The notes: generated from the sequence alone by a model not told the origin. A stretch of DNA of 17,075 nt from Candidatus Falkowbacteria bacterium CG23_combo_of_CG06-09_8_20_14_all_49_15 (GCA_002771615.1 PCSD01000092.1:1-17075); one strand, 5' to 3'. Shown: positions 1 through 7,108, counted from the first letter of the stretch. Program-made: numbers and translations.

Positions 1-264
1 CTTCGGGAATTTTTTCAACAAACCAAAAATCATTACGGCAAAAAGCGCGCTACATGGGCCAAAGGATTATTTTTGCCGGATCAAGAAATTAATTTGCGGC
101 TGGCCGATTCGGAAATAGAAAGGTTGTTGGTTTCCGATACCATCCCCTTGCGCGAGGAAGCGCGGCAATGCCCGAAAATTGTGCAGGTCAGCATTGCCGA
201 TATTCTGGCGGAAAGCATCCGGCGCTGTTATAACGCCGAATCAGTCAGCCGCCTGTTCGCGTAA
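1..264 (+). CDS. prs: Ribose-phosphate pyrophosphokinase, C-terminal part (5' end outside window)
   Basis: The frame is open from base 1 and ends at TAA 262-264, giving 87 visible residues of a protein that is normally about 310-320 residues. The enzyme makes PRPP from ribose 5-phosphate and ATP in the cytoplasm, for nucleotide, His and Trp synthesis. The identification rests on the family's characteristic C-terminus: a GLFLP segment, then SDTIPL (the canonical (V/S)TDTIPL strand near the ribose-phosphate loop), then the closing pattern KIVQVSIADILAESIRR, a short linker and ESVSRLF, matching the usual LAEAIRR..ESVS.LF end. The first in-frame TTG (73) is not a start; the domain continues upstream of it. 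The gene closes with a terminator 13 bases downstream, so it is transcriptionally separate from glyA. I cannot see the PRPP-binding or ATP-binding parts. Confidence 0.9.
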   Translation, partial: LREFFQQTKNHYGKKRATWAKGLFLPDQEINLRLADSEIERLLVSDTIPLREEARQCPKIVQVSIADILAESIRRCYNAESVSRLFA

Positions 265-276
265 ACAATTTTTCCG

Positions 277-310
277 GGCGCCTTTTTTAAAAAAGGCGCC
301 TTTTTTCTTT
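277..310 (+). terminator. Rho-independent terminator after prs
   Basis: GGCGCC followed by T6 (277-288) is followed at once by A6 and GGCGCC (289-300), a perfect 12-bp palindrome, then a T6CTTT tract. The hairpin must lose a few A-T pairs to form a loop. Because it is symmetric but only the plus side has a T tract directly after the GC stem, I assign it to prs on the plus strand. Confidence 0.9.
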
Positions 311-337
311 TGACATTTTTTCCCCGTGTGATACCAT
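310..337 (+). promoter_or_regulatory. Predicted sigma70-type promoter of the glyA operon
   Basis: A perfect -35 TTGACA (310-315) sits 16 bp upstream of a -10 TACCAT (332-337), which is directly preceded by TGA at 329-331, an extended -10 TGn element. The -35 begins inside the T tract of the prs terminator, so the two signals are packed edge to edge. The predicted transcript starts near 344, leaving a leader of about 20 nt before the glyA ATG. Confidence 0.7.
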
Positions 338-363
338 AAAAATACCTTAACGTAATTATTCAT

Positions 364-1623
364 ATGCTTAATTATCAAAATCTCAGCCAGGCTGATCCGG
401 AAATCATGGCCGTGGTCCGGCGCGAAATGGCTCGTCAAAGCGAAGAATTAGAAATGATCGCTTCAGAGAATTACGTTTCCCCGGCCGTTCTGGAAGCGAT
501 GGCCACTGTTCTGACCAACAAATACAGCGAAGGCTATCCGGGCCATCGTTATTACGGCGGGAACCAGATTATTGACGAGGCGGAAAGTTTGGCCGCGACC
601 CGGGCGAAAAAATTGTTCGGCGCCGAACATGTCAATGTCCAGCCCTTGTCCGGTTCGCCGGCCAACGCGGCGGTTTATTTCGCGTTTTTGAAACCCGGCG
701 ACAAAGTTTTGGGTTTGAAACTTGACCACGGCGGCCATCTTTCGCACGGCCACCCGGTCAATTTTTCCGGCCTGCTTTATAATTTTGTCCAATATGAAGT
801 TAATCCGGCCACCGGCCGGATTGATATGGACCGGGTGCGCCAAATTGCCCGGCGAGAAAAGCCGAAAATGATCGTGGCCGGCTTCAGCGCTTACGCGCGG
901 GAGATTGAATGGGAGAAATTCCGGGAGATCGCGGCCGAAGTCGGTGCTTTTACTTTCGCGGACATCGCGCATACGGCCGGTTTGATCGCGGCCGGTGAAA
1001 TGTCCAACCCAGTGCCGATTTTTGATGTGGTTTCCACGACCACGCATAAGACTTTGCGCGGACCGCGGGGCGCTATCATCATGTGCCGGGAAGAATTCGC
1101 TAAACGGATTGACCGGGCGGTTTTTCCGGGTATGCAGGGCGGGCCGCACGACCACATCAACGCGGCCAAGGCCGTGGCTTTCGGCGAGGCTTTACGGCCG
1201 GAATTCAAAGACTATGCCCGGCAGGTCATCAAAAACGCCCGCGTTTTGGCCGAGGAATTGATCAGCCGCGATTATCGGGTGATTTCCGGCGGTACGGACA
1301 ATCATCTTTTGGTCGTTGATATGTCCAATCGGAATTTGAGCGGCCAGGAAGCGGAGATCGCATTGGACAAAGCCGGCATTTCCGTTTCCCGTTCCACCAT
1401 CCCGAACGACCCCAAACCGCCATTAAATCCTTCCGGCGTCCGTTTGGGCACGCCGGCCATTACCACGCGGGGCATAAAAGAACCCCAGATAAAATTCATT
1501 GCCGACTGCCTGGATGCGGCCGTCCAAAACCATCAAAACGAGAGCCGGTTAAGCGAAATCAGAGAAAAAATCAAAGAGCTTTGCGCCCTTTTTCCTATCC
1601 CCGGCTGGCCTGCCCAGAAATAA
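364..1623 (+). CDS. glyA: Serine hydroxymethyltransferase
   Basis: PLP enzyme (419 aa, normal length) that converts serine plus THF into glycine plus 5,10-methylene-THF in the cytoplasm. Visible landmarks: the N-terminal IASENYVSP block (32-40) and the EGYPGHRYYGG segment (56-66), which shapes the substrate site; the DHGGHLSHG loop (121-129); D200 and H203 in FADIAHTAGLIA, which hold the PLP ring; the Schiff-base lysine K229 in STTTHKTLRGPRG; and R360 in PSGVRLGTPAITTRG, the carboxylate-binding arginine. The usual SAYPRE motif reads SAYARE here, a minor change. ATG 364 is chosen because the family N-terminus follows directly. No Shine-Dalgarno sequence precedes it. First gene of a probable operon; folD begins 6 bases after its stop. 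Pairing with folD supplies and interconverts one-carbon units. Confidence 0.97.
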   Translation: MLNYQNLSQADPEIMAVVRREMARQSEELEMIASENYVSPAVLEAMATVLTNKYSEGYPGHRYYGGNQIIDEAESLAATRAKKLFGAEHVNVQPLSGSPANAAVYFAFLKPGDKVLGLKLDHGGHLSHGHPVNFSGLLYNFVQYEVNPATGRIDMDRVRQIARREKPKMIVAGFSAYAREIEWEKFREIAAEVGAFTFADIAHTAGLIAAGEMSNPVPIFDVVSTTTHKTLRGPRGAIIMCREEFAKRIDRAVFPGMQGGPHDHINAAKAVAFGEALRPEFKDYARQVIKNARVLAEELISRDYRVISGGTDNHLLVVDMSNRNLSGQEAEIALDKAGISVSRSTIPNDPKPPLNPSGVRLGTPAITTRGIKEPQIKFIADCLDAAVQNHQNESRLSEIREKIKELCALFPIPGWPAQK

Positions 1624-1629
1624 TTTTTT

Positions 1630-2526
1630 ATGATGAAAATTCTTGACGGCCGCGTCATGGCGGAAAAAATCAAAGATCGTTTAGTCCAAGAAATCATTGC
1701 TCTCAATTCGAACTGTCCGCTCTCTAACGGGCAATCAAGTTTGGTCGGTGAAAGGCCGAATTTGGCCATTATTTTGGCGGGCGATTCCGAAGAGTCGGCT
1801 TTATATGTGAAGCTGAAACAGCAGGAAGCGCAAAAAGTCGGCATTGACACCCACTTATATCGGTTTTCGCCGGACGTGCCGGAAAAGGATATTTTGGACA
1901 CCTTGGCTTATTTAAACCAAGACGATTTGATTGACGCTGTTTTAGTCCAATTGCCCTTGCCCGCCGGACTGGACGCGGATAAAATTATTGGCGCGCTCAA
2001 TCCGGAAAAAGACGCGGATTGCTTTCATCCGAAAAATATCACCCGTTTAAATAGCGGCGGCGCGGACCAAATCCTCCCGCCCGTTTATCAGGCTGTTTTG
2101 GCATTACTGCAGGAAACCGGCGAACCGTTAAAGGGTAAAAAAATCGTGATTTTGGCCAAAGCAAAAGTTTTTGGCCAACCGTTCGCGGATTATTTTAGCC
2201 GTGGCGGCGCGGATAGTCGTTTTTTTCAGCCGGATCAGCCGGAGTGGCCGCGTTTTGCCAAAGCGGCGGATATTATTATCAGCGCTGTCGGGCATAAACA
2301 TTTTTTAACCGGCGCGATGATCAAAAAAGGCGCGGCTTTGATTGACATCGGCATCACTAAAGAAGGCGCAAAAGTGTTTGGCGATGTGGACGCAGAGAGT
2401 GTCAAAGAGCAAGCCGCTTTTCTTTCGCCCGTGCCGGGCGGAGTCGGCCCCTTGACCATTGCCATGCTTTTCGCCAATACTCTCCGCCTTTACCGGCAAG
2501 GGCGGGGCGCGAAAATGGAATACTAA
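1630..2526 (+). CDS. folD: Methylene-THF dehydrogenase / methenyl-THF cyclohydrolase (FolD), divergent
   Basis: 298-aa cytoplasmic enzyme expected to oxidise 5,10-methylene-THF with NAD(P) and hydrolyse the methenyl form to 10-formyl-THF. Conserved parts are the Y(x3)K catalytic pair in YVKLK, VQLPLP, a KDADCFHP version of KDVDGFHP, the ADIIISAVG strand, IDIGI, GDVD and PVPGGVGPLTIA near the C-terminus. Odd features: the nucleotide loop, normally G-(R/A)-S-x-x-V-G, reads AKAKVFG, losing the first Gly and the Ser; the PCT motif is PPV; and about 11 extra residues lie between the first helix and the RPNLAIILAG strand. The family call is secure, but whether it still uses NADP(H) is open. Start ATG 1630 (ATG 1633 is equally possible) lies 6 bases after glyA, implying coupled transcription. 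No Shine-Dalgarno sequence. Confidence 0.9.
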   Translation: MMKILDGRVMAEKIKDRLVQEIIALNSNCPLSNGQSSLVGERPNLAIILAGDSEESALYVKLKQQEAQKVGIDTHLYRFSPDVPEKDILDTLAYLNQDDLIDAVLVQLPLPAGLDADKIIGALNPEKDADCFHPKNITRLNSGGADQILPPVYQAVLALLQETGEPLKGKKIVILAKAKVFGQPFADYFSRGGADSRFFQPDQPEWPRFAKAADIIISAVGHKHFLTGAMIKKGAALIDIGITKEGAKVFGDVDAESVKEQAAFLSPVPGGVGPLTIAMLFANTLRLYRQGRGAKMEY

Positions 2527-2548
2527 TTAATTTAATTAAATAAACACT

Positions 2549-2947
2549 ATGAAAGGATTTTCCACCAACATTGAAGAAGCCACTCTGGCTAATCAGAATT
2601 TCCGGCAAGTGCTTTATACCGCCAAGCACAGCCAGCTGGTTCTGATGAGTTTGAAGCCCGGCGAAGAAATCGGTTCCGAGGTTCATCCGGACAATGACCA
2701 ATTTTTCCGCTTTGAACAAGGACAGGGAAAATGCGTCATTGACGGCCATGAATATGAGGTGCGGGACGGTTCCGCGATTGTCGTTCCGGCCGGGGCCGAA
2801 CATAATGTCATTAATGTTTCCGATGCTCAGACATTGAAACTTTATACGATCTATTCCCCCGCCCATCATCAGGACGGGATCGTGCGCGCGACAAAAGCGG
2901 AAGCCGAAGCCAACGGGGCGGATTTTGACGGCCGAACCAGCGAATAA
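2549..2947 (+). CDS. Single-domain cupin protein
   Basis: 132-aa cytoplasmic cupin_2-type beta-barrel. The first cupin motif is GSEVHPDNDQ..., with E44, H46 and Q51 in the metal-ligand positions; the second is G74(x5)P80xG82(x2)H85(x3)N89, an exact fit. The whole protein follows a widespread bacterial cupin family in which the pattern VDQFFRFE, the PAGAEHNVIN block, YTIYSP, and a C-terminal HxDGxxxxTKAEAE plus FDG(K/R)T tail are conserved, so the Glu and Gln ligand positions are likely the family norm rather than damage. The substrate is unknown; sugar-phosphate isomerase-like or metal-binding roles are guesses. It starts 22 bases after folD with no promoter or terminator between, so it is probably the third gene of the glyA operon. 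No Shine-Dalgarno sequence. Confidence 0.88.
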   Translation: MKGFSTNIEEATLANQNFRQVLYTAKHSQLVLMSLKPGEEIGSEVHPDNDQFFRFEQGQGKCVIDGHEYEVRDGSAIVVPAGAEHNVINVSDAQTLKLYTIYSPAHHQDGIVRATKAEAEANGADFDGRTSE

Positions 2948-2964
2948 TCGCTTCGGTCAAAAAT

Positions 2965-2994
2965 AAAAAACTTGGACATAGTCCAAGTTTTTTT
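2965..2994 (+). terminator. Rho-independent terminator of the glyA-folD-cupin operon
   Basis: CTTGGAC (2971-2977), loop ATA, GTCCAAG (2981-2987) form a perfect 7-bp stem flanked by A6 on the left and T7 on the right, extending the stem by A-T pairs. It can act in both directions but stands directly after the cupin stop. Confidence 0.9.
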
Positions 2995-2997
2995 GTT

Positions 2998-3040
2998 GTA
3001 AAAAAAATCCCAAGTCTGTTTTAAAAAAGGCTTGGGAAAA
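2998..3040 (-). terminator. Rho-independent terminator of the small minus-strand gene
   Basis: Read on the minus strand, TCCCAAG (plus 3037-3031) pairs with CTTGGGA (plus 3014-3008), followed by a run of seven T (plus 3007-3001). The loop is about 16 nt and AT-rich. It lies just past the stop of the minus-strand gene at 3047 and back to back with the plus-strand operon terminator. Confidence 0.75.
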
Positions 3041-3046
3041 TATTTT

Positions 3047-3304
3047 TTATAGTCGGCAAATATACATCAGTTTGGGATTTTGCGGGGTTTTACGCAAATC
3101 CCCAATAAACGGCAAGGCTTTTTCGTTTTCGGCCAGTATTTTGATCCAGGCCAAACTGGCTTTATCCGTTGCCAGATTTTTGTCCAGGTAATTTTTATTT
3201 TTTAGGTCATGGTAGACATACTCCATCGCCTCCGGCTCTTCTTTGTCAAAGAGCGGATTAAAGATCCGATAGACCAAAAACCAGCCTTCTTTATTAAGGT
3301 ACAT
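3047..3304 (-). CDS. Small hypothetical protein, 85 aa
   Basis: I do not recognise this protein. I choose ATG 3304 (protein starting MYLNKEGW) because a strong AAAGGAGG lies 6 bases upstream; the longer reading from 3343 would place that site inside the gene. The product is soluble-looking, rich in aromatic and charged residues (GWFLVYRIFN near the start, then an acidic DKEEPEAMEYVYHDL stretch, then lysine-rich turns), with no signal peptide, membrane segment or cysteine pattern except one Cys near the end (MYICRL). It has its own terminator and diverges from the PHP gene across a 177-base intergenic region. The ideal ribosome binding site, terminator and length make it a real gene. It could be a small regulator or binding protein; nothing in the sequence decides this. 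Confidence 0.75.
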   Translation of the reverse strand: MYLNKEGWFLVYRIFNPLFDKEEPEAMEYVYHDLKNKNYLDKNLATDKASLAWIKILAENEKALPFIGDLRKTPQNPKLMYICRL

Positions 3305-3387
3305 TGTTTTTCCTCCTTTTTTATATAAGATTGTTAAGGACATTTAGGCATATTCAGAAAAAAAACACAATAGCCGGGAATTTTTTC

Positions 3388-3415
3388 TTGCTATTTTTGC
3401 AGATTCTGCTAACAT
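3388..3415 (+). promoter_or_regulatory. Candidate promoter of the PHP gene with a palindrome in its spacer
   Basis: TTGCTA (3388-3393) and TAACAT (3410-3415) are separated by 16 bp. The last 11 bases of the spacer, GCAGATTCTGC (3399-3409), form a perfect palindrome around a central T and abut the -10, which is a classic operator position. A second possible -10, TATAAA (3453-3458), has no good -35. The minus-strand promoter for the divergent gene must lie in the same interval but I cannot place it. Confidence 0.35.
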
Positions 3416-3481
3416 ATCAAAAAATAAGCGGAACTTCGTTTTTCCGATAAAATATAAAATCAAGCAAAAAGGAGGAGGCGG

Positions 3482-4288
3482 ATGAAGAATTTTGATTTGC
3501 ACGTCCATTCGGATTATTCCGATGGACTAATGACTATCGGTCAGATTATCGCTCTTTGCCAACAGAAAAAGATTGCTTCTGTGGCGATCACTGATCATGA
3601 CACGGTCGACCAGGTTTTACCGGCGCAAAAAATCGGCCGTCGGGCCGGCGTGCGGGTCTTGGCGGGCGCGGAGATCTCCGTATCGCATAAAGGGCAGCGC
3701 TGGCATCTGCTTGCCTACCATTTCAATCCACGCCATCGCGCGTTGCGGGCGGAATTGTCTGTCCAGCAAGAAGCCCGTCGGGAAAGACTGGAAAAGTTGA
3801 AAAAAATCGCTCTTGACCTTGGATTTTTACTGAACGGCCAAGCGCTCGGCCGCCATCGCTCGGTCAGCCGCATTCATCTGGCTCGGCTGCTTTGGCAGGA
3901 TCCGACCAACTATAATTTATGCTGCCAATTTGGCCTGAAAGGGCCGGGCCAGATTTTGGAAAAGATTTTTTCTCGCCCGCCGGCCGTGGCTGATCGCTAT
4001 CGGACTGACATGAAGAAGGCCATTGACCTTGTCCATGCCGCGGGCGGTTTGGCGGTGCTGGCGCATCCCATTGCCTCCAGTCATAATAACTTTGCCCTCT
4101 TAGAAAAAATGGCCCGTTCAGCCGGGCGATTGGAACTTGACGGACTGGAGGTTTTTTCCGGACGGCAGAAGCTGATCCCCACCCTATCCTTATATAATTT
4201 AGCCAAGCAGTACGGATTGCTAATAACCGCCGGCTCGGATTTTTATGGCACCAATCGCCAGCGTTACAGCCAGCTGGGACAGTGGTAA
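3482..4288 (+). CDS. PHP-domain phosphoesterase (TrpH / RNase AM-like)
   Basis: 268-aa cytoplasmic protein of the PHP family, which uses a metal cluster to hydrolyse phosphoesters; the closest known relatives trim RNA 5' ends or act on 3',5'-bisnucleotides. Metal-ligand motifs in order: DLHVHSDYSDG (H7, H9, D14), ITDHDT (H39), GAEIS (E64), H75, LAHP (H195), and a final GSDFYG with D253. The family's last motif is GSDFHG, so the His ligand is replaced by Y255. An insert at about 85-175 is typical of this family. ATG 3482 has an excellent AAGGAGG at 3469-3475, six bases upstream. The reading frame stops just after LGQW but stays open for 13 more codons past the TAA (to 4330), and relatives normally have a tail after this LG, so the stop may be a recent truncation. 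A terminator follows. Confidence 0.88.
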   Translation: MKNFDLHVHSDYSDGLMTIGQIIALCQQKKIASVAITDHDTVDQVLPAQKIGRRAGVRVLAGAEISVSHKGQRWHLLAYHFNPRHRALRAELSVQQEARRERLEKLKKIALDLGFLLNGQALGRHRSVSRIHLARLLWQDPTNYNLCCQFGLKGPGQILEKIFSRPPAVADRYRTDMKKAIDLVHAAGGLAVLAHPIASSHNNFALLEKMARSAGRLELDGLEVFSGRQKLIPTLSLYNLAKQYGLLITAGSDFYGTNRQRYSQLGQW

Positions 4289-4347
4289 GAAGCCAAATTG
4301 GATTGGACGCCGGAAGGGTATCTTTTTTAACCGTTTGTTCTCTCACC

Positions 4348-4380
4348 CCGCTGGCCACACTTGGTCAGCGGATTTTATTT
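4348..4380 (+). terminator. Rho-independent terminator after the PHP gene
   Basis: CCGCTGGCCA (4348-4357) pairs with TGGTCAGCGG (4362-4371) over 10 bp with one G-U, around a CACT tetraloop, followed by ATTTTATTT. The T tract is interrupted once, so termination may be partial. Confidence 0.75.
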
Positions 4381-4410
4381 GTAAATAGCCGAAAAATCAA
4401 ATATCGCCGG

Positions 4411-4439
4411 TTTATTTCTTAAAAATCAGATTTTATGAT
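4411..4439 (+). promoter_or_regulatory. Candidate promoter of ftsK
   Basis: A good -10 TATGAT (4434-4439) lies 17 bp after a weak -35 TTTATT (4411-4416). The start codon at 4472 is about 26 bases beyond the expected transcription start. Confidence 0.4.
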
Positions 4440-4471
4440 AAAATATAGCTATTAATTTGACGCTTTGATTT

Positions 4472-7108
4472 ATGGCTAAGAAAAAATGGCATCGCAAAGG
4501 CTTAGGTGATTATTTATCCTGGCCGAAAATGGATATGGGCGTGAGCGCGGAAACTAAAAAGGGCATTTTTAATGTTTTTCTTTTCGCTTTCGGCGGTTTC
4601 AGCTTTTTATCTTTCTTCGGTTTGGCCGGCCAGGCCGGCGAGTTGACCAGCGCCGCCTTGATTTATCTGTTCGGTTTTGGGCACTGGTTTTTCCCAGTGA
4701 TTATACTTTTGCTGGCTTTTTTTCTTTTGGGCGAACGCTATGACATTGCCGGCGCCACCTATCTTGGCCTGGCGCTTTTCATTTTGTCATTTCAGGCCAT
4801 GCTGATGCTGTTCGTGCCAGTCGCCAAATGGACATTGGCCTTGGCGGCGGGCGGCGGCGGCGGGCAGATCGGCTATTACGCCGCTCGGCTGATTGTCAAA
4901 TTTATGGGTTATTGGGGCGGTTGGCTCGTTATCATCTGTTGCCTGTTGGTTTCTCTGCTGTTGATTTTTAATACTCGTCTGCCCAATCTGATCGGCCGGG
5001 ACAGCTTGCTGGCCAGGATATTTTCACCGTTGGTTTTTCTTTCCAGGAAAATTTTCCGCCGCGCGCCGGATATAAATAAGCCTGAAGAAGAGGAAGAAGA
5101 GGAGGAGGAGGAAAAAGCAGAGGAGGACAAAGAGGATTCGAGCGATGAAGAAGAAGAAGAGGAGGAGGAAGACAAAGAGGATCTGGACGACGACAATGGA
5201 GAGGAAGAAGAAACCGCTAAAAAATTCGCGGCTAATAAAATCTTTTCGCTCGCCCAGCCGCTGACCGCGGAAACTGAAGAGGAAGAGGGAGATCACAGTT
5301 TGGAAAAGCTTGTTTCTTGGTGGCCTTTAACCGGGCAAGTGGCCAATTTTTCTTTGGGCTTGTTGTCCGGTAAAATTGACAAACCGTCCAGCGGCAACAT
5401 CAAGGAAAGCGCGGAAATTATCACCAGAACCTTGAAAAATTTTAATATTCCCGTGGAAATGAAAGAAGTCAAAGTCGGACCCACGGTCACCCAGTACGCT
5501 TTCAAGCCTACCGATGGCATCAAGTTGTCCCGCATCACCGCGTTGTCCAATGACCTGGCTTTGTCCTTGGCGGCCCATCCGATTCGGATTGAAGCTCCGA
5601 TTCCCAACAAGCCTTATGTCGGCGTGGAGGTTCCGAATAAGACCAAAGCTAATGTCGGATTGAAAGAAATTCTAGCCAGCCGGGATTTCAAGAAAGCTGG
5701 CAGCCAATTAACTATCGCGTTAGGCAAGGATGTGGCCGGCAAGATCTGGGTGGATAATCTGGCCAAGATGCCGCATTTGCTCATTGCCGGCGCCACCTCT
5801 TCGGGTAAGTCTGTCTGTCTGCACGCCATCATCGTCAGCTTGCTTTTCCAAAACAATCCGGACGATCTGCGCCTGATCATGGTGGATCCGAAACGGGTGG
5901 AGCTGACCAAATATAACAGCATTCCGCATCTTTTGACGCCGGTCATCACGGATGTGAATAAAACCATCAACAGTTTGAAATGGTGCTTAAACGAGATGGA
6001 CCGGCGTTTGAATTTGCTTCAATACTGGGGAAAACAGGACATCAGCGCTTTTAACGGCTTGAAAAATCAGGAAGCCGGGCATCTGCCTTATATCGTTTTT
6101 GTCATTGATGAATTAGCCGACCTAATGATGGTCGCCGGACGGGATATCGAGGCCGGTATCACCCGTTTGTCGCAGATGGCCAGAGCGGTCGGCATCCATC
6201 TGATTCTCGCCACTCAGCGGCCGAGCGTTAACATCATCACCGGCGTCATTAAGGCCAACATGCCTTCGCGGATCGCTTTTTCCGTGGCTTCTTCCATTGA
6301 TTCCCGCACGATCATTGACAGCCAGGGCGCGGAAAAATTGCTCGGCCGCGGCGACATGCTTTACACCAGTTTTTCTTTGCCCAAGCCGCGCCGCATGCAA
6401 GGCGCTTTTATCAGTGAAGAGGAGATCAGAAATATTGTCGCCGAGATCAAGAGGAAATGCCATCGGATTAATTATTTGAAAGAAGTGACCGACAACCAAA
6501 AAGTCAGCGGTTTCGCGGGCGCGGGTTTGAAAGATAATGACAGCCAGGATGACGCCCTGCTGGAAGAAGCCAAGGCGGTCGTCATCCGGGCCGGCAAAGC
6601 TTCAACTTCCCTTTTGCAGCGCAAGCTCCGTCTTGGCTACAGTCGGGCCGCGAGCATTATGGACGCCTTAGAACAAGCGGGCGTCATTGGTCCGCCGGAC
6701 GGATCAAAACCGCGGGAAGTGCTGATTTCTCCGGAAGAATATGAAGCGCAAAGCGGTCCAGTCATGAGCGGCGCGCCTTTGCATAATCGGGAAGAATTTG
6801 TCGCGCCCGCGGAATTTTTACCGGCGGCGGATGAACAAGAAGAAGAATTACCGGGCGCCGGAGAGGAAAACAATAGCGAAAAGGAGGATGATGATCATGA
6901 TAACGATGATAGCCAAGATGAAGAAAGCGCGGATGATAACGAAGAGCCGGACAGCCACGATCAAGATGAAGAAGAGGACGACCGCCCTGAGCCAGAAGCA
7001 AAAGATGACGCCCGGAAAAAAGCCAACAACGGGACAGTCAGCCGGCGATCAGCGGCCCCCAAGCGGCCGGACAACCCGCCGGATTTCAACAAATATTTTT
7101 CCCGCTAA
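4472..7108 (+). CDS. ftsK: FtsK/SpoIIIE-family DNA translocase
   Basis: 878-aa septum-associated motor that pumps DNA during chromosome segregation. Residues 31-167 hold four hydrophobic segments (about 31-53, 68-88, 93-117, 148-167). Residues 204-249 are a nearly pure Glu/Asp linker. The motor spans about 300-665, with Walker A GATSSGKS (440-447), Walker B IVFVIDELAD (541-550) and ATQRPS (580-585). A winged-helix gamma domain (about 693-755, ending GVIGPPDGSKPREVLI), which reads polarity sequences such as KOPS in relatives, follows. Unusually, the protein continues for about 120 residues past gamma: an acidic tail (786-846) and a short basic end (848-878, ending NKYFSR). In well-studied FtsK proteins gamma is near the C-terminus. 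Homopurine tracts encode the linker. No Shine-Dalgarno sequence. Monocistronic by the flanking signals, though no strong terminator follows. Confidence 0.95.
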   Translation: MAKKKWHRKGLGDYLSWPKMDMGVSAETKKGIFNVFLFAFGGFSFLSFFGLAGQAGELTSAALIYLFGFGHWFFPVIILLLAFFLLGERYDIAGATYLGLALFILSFQAMLMLFVPVAKWTLALAAGGGGGQIGYYAARLIVKFMGYWGGWLVIICCLLVSLLLIFNTRLPNLIGRDSLLARIFSPLVFLSRKIFRRAPDINKPEEEEEEEEEEKAEEDKEDSSDEEEEEEEEDKEDLDDDNGEEEETAKKFAANKIFSLAQPLTAETEEEEGDHSLEKLVSWWPLTGQVANFSLGLLSGKIDKPSSGNIKESAEIITRTLKNFNIPVEMKEVKVGPTVTQYAFKPTDGIKLSRITALSNDLALSLAAHPIRIEAPIPNKPYVGVEVPNKTKANVGLKEILASRDFKKAGSQLTIALGKDVAGKIWVDNLAKMPHLLIAGATSSGKSVCLHAIIVSLLFQNNPDDLRLIMVDPKRVELTKYNSIPHLLTPVITDVNKTINSLKWCLNEMDRRLNLLQYWGKQDISAFNGLKNQEAGHLPYIVFVIDELADLMMVAGRDIEAGITRLSQMARAVGIHLILATQRPSVNIITGVIKANMPSRIAFSVASSIDSRTIIDSQGAEKLLGRGDMLYTSFSLPKPRRMQGAFISEEEIRNIVAEIKRKCHRINYLKEVTDNQKVSGFAGAGLKDNDSQDDALLEEAKAVVIRAGKASTSLLQRKLRLGYSRAASIMDALEQAGVIGPPDGSKPREVLISPEEYEAQSGPVMSGAPLHNREEFVAPAEFLPAADEQEEELPGAGEENNSEKEDDDHDNDDSQDEESADDNEEPDSHDQDEEEDDRPEPEAKDDARKKANNGTVSRRSAAPKRPDNPPDFNKYFSR
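5084..5172 (+). repeat. Imperfect (GAR)n homopurine repeat inside ftsK
   Basis: Two purine-only runs, 5084-5117 (34 nt) and 5147-5172 (26 nt), built of GAA and GAG codons, encode the poly-Glu linker. Such triplet runs are prone to slippage in multiples of three, which would change linker length without breaking the frame. Confidence 0.85.

Noticed and set aside
463..1155. Long minus-strand frame opposite glyA
   Set aside because: Shadow of a GC-rich, strongly conserved gene; the protein resembles no family.
2674..2703. Cupin metal ligands Glu44 and Gln51 as damaged sites
   Set aside because: The same pattern occurs throughout the widespread family that this protein follows, so it is probably normal.
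4909..5296. Poly-Ser and poly-Leu/Phe reading frames on the minus strand
   Set aside because: They are the complement of the FtsK poly-Glu codons; no ribosome binding site or independent support.
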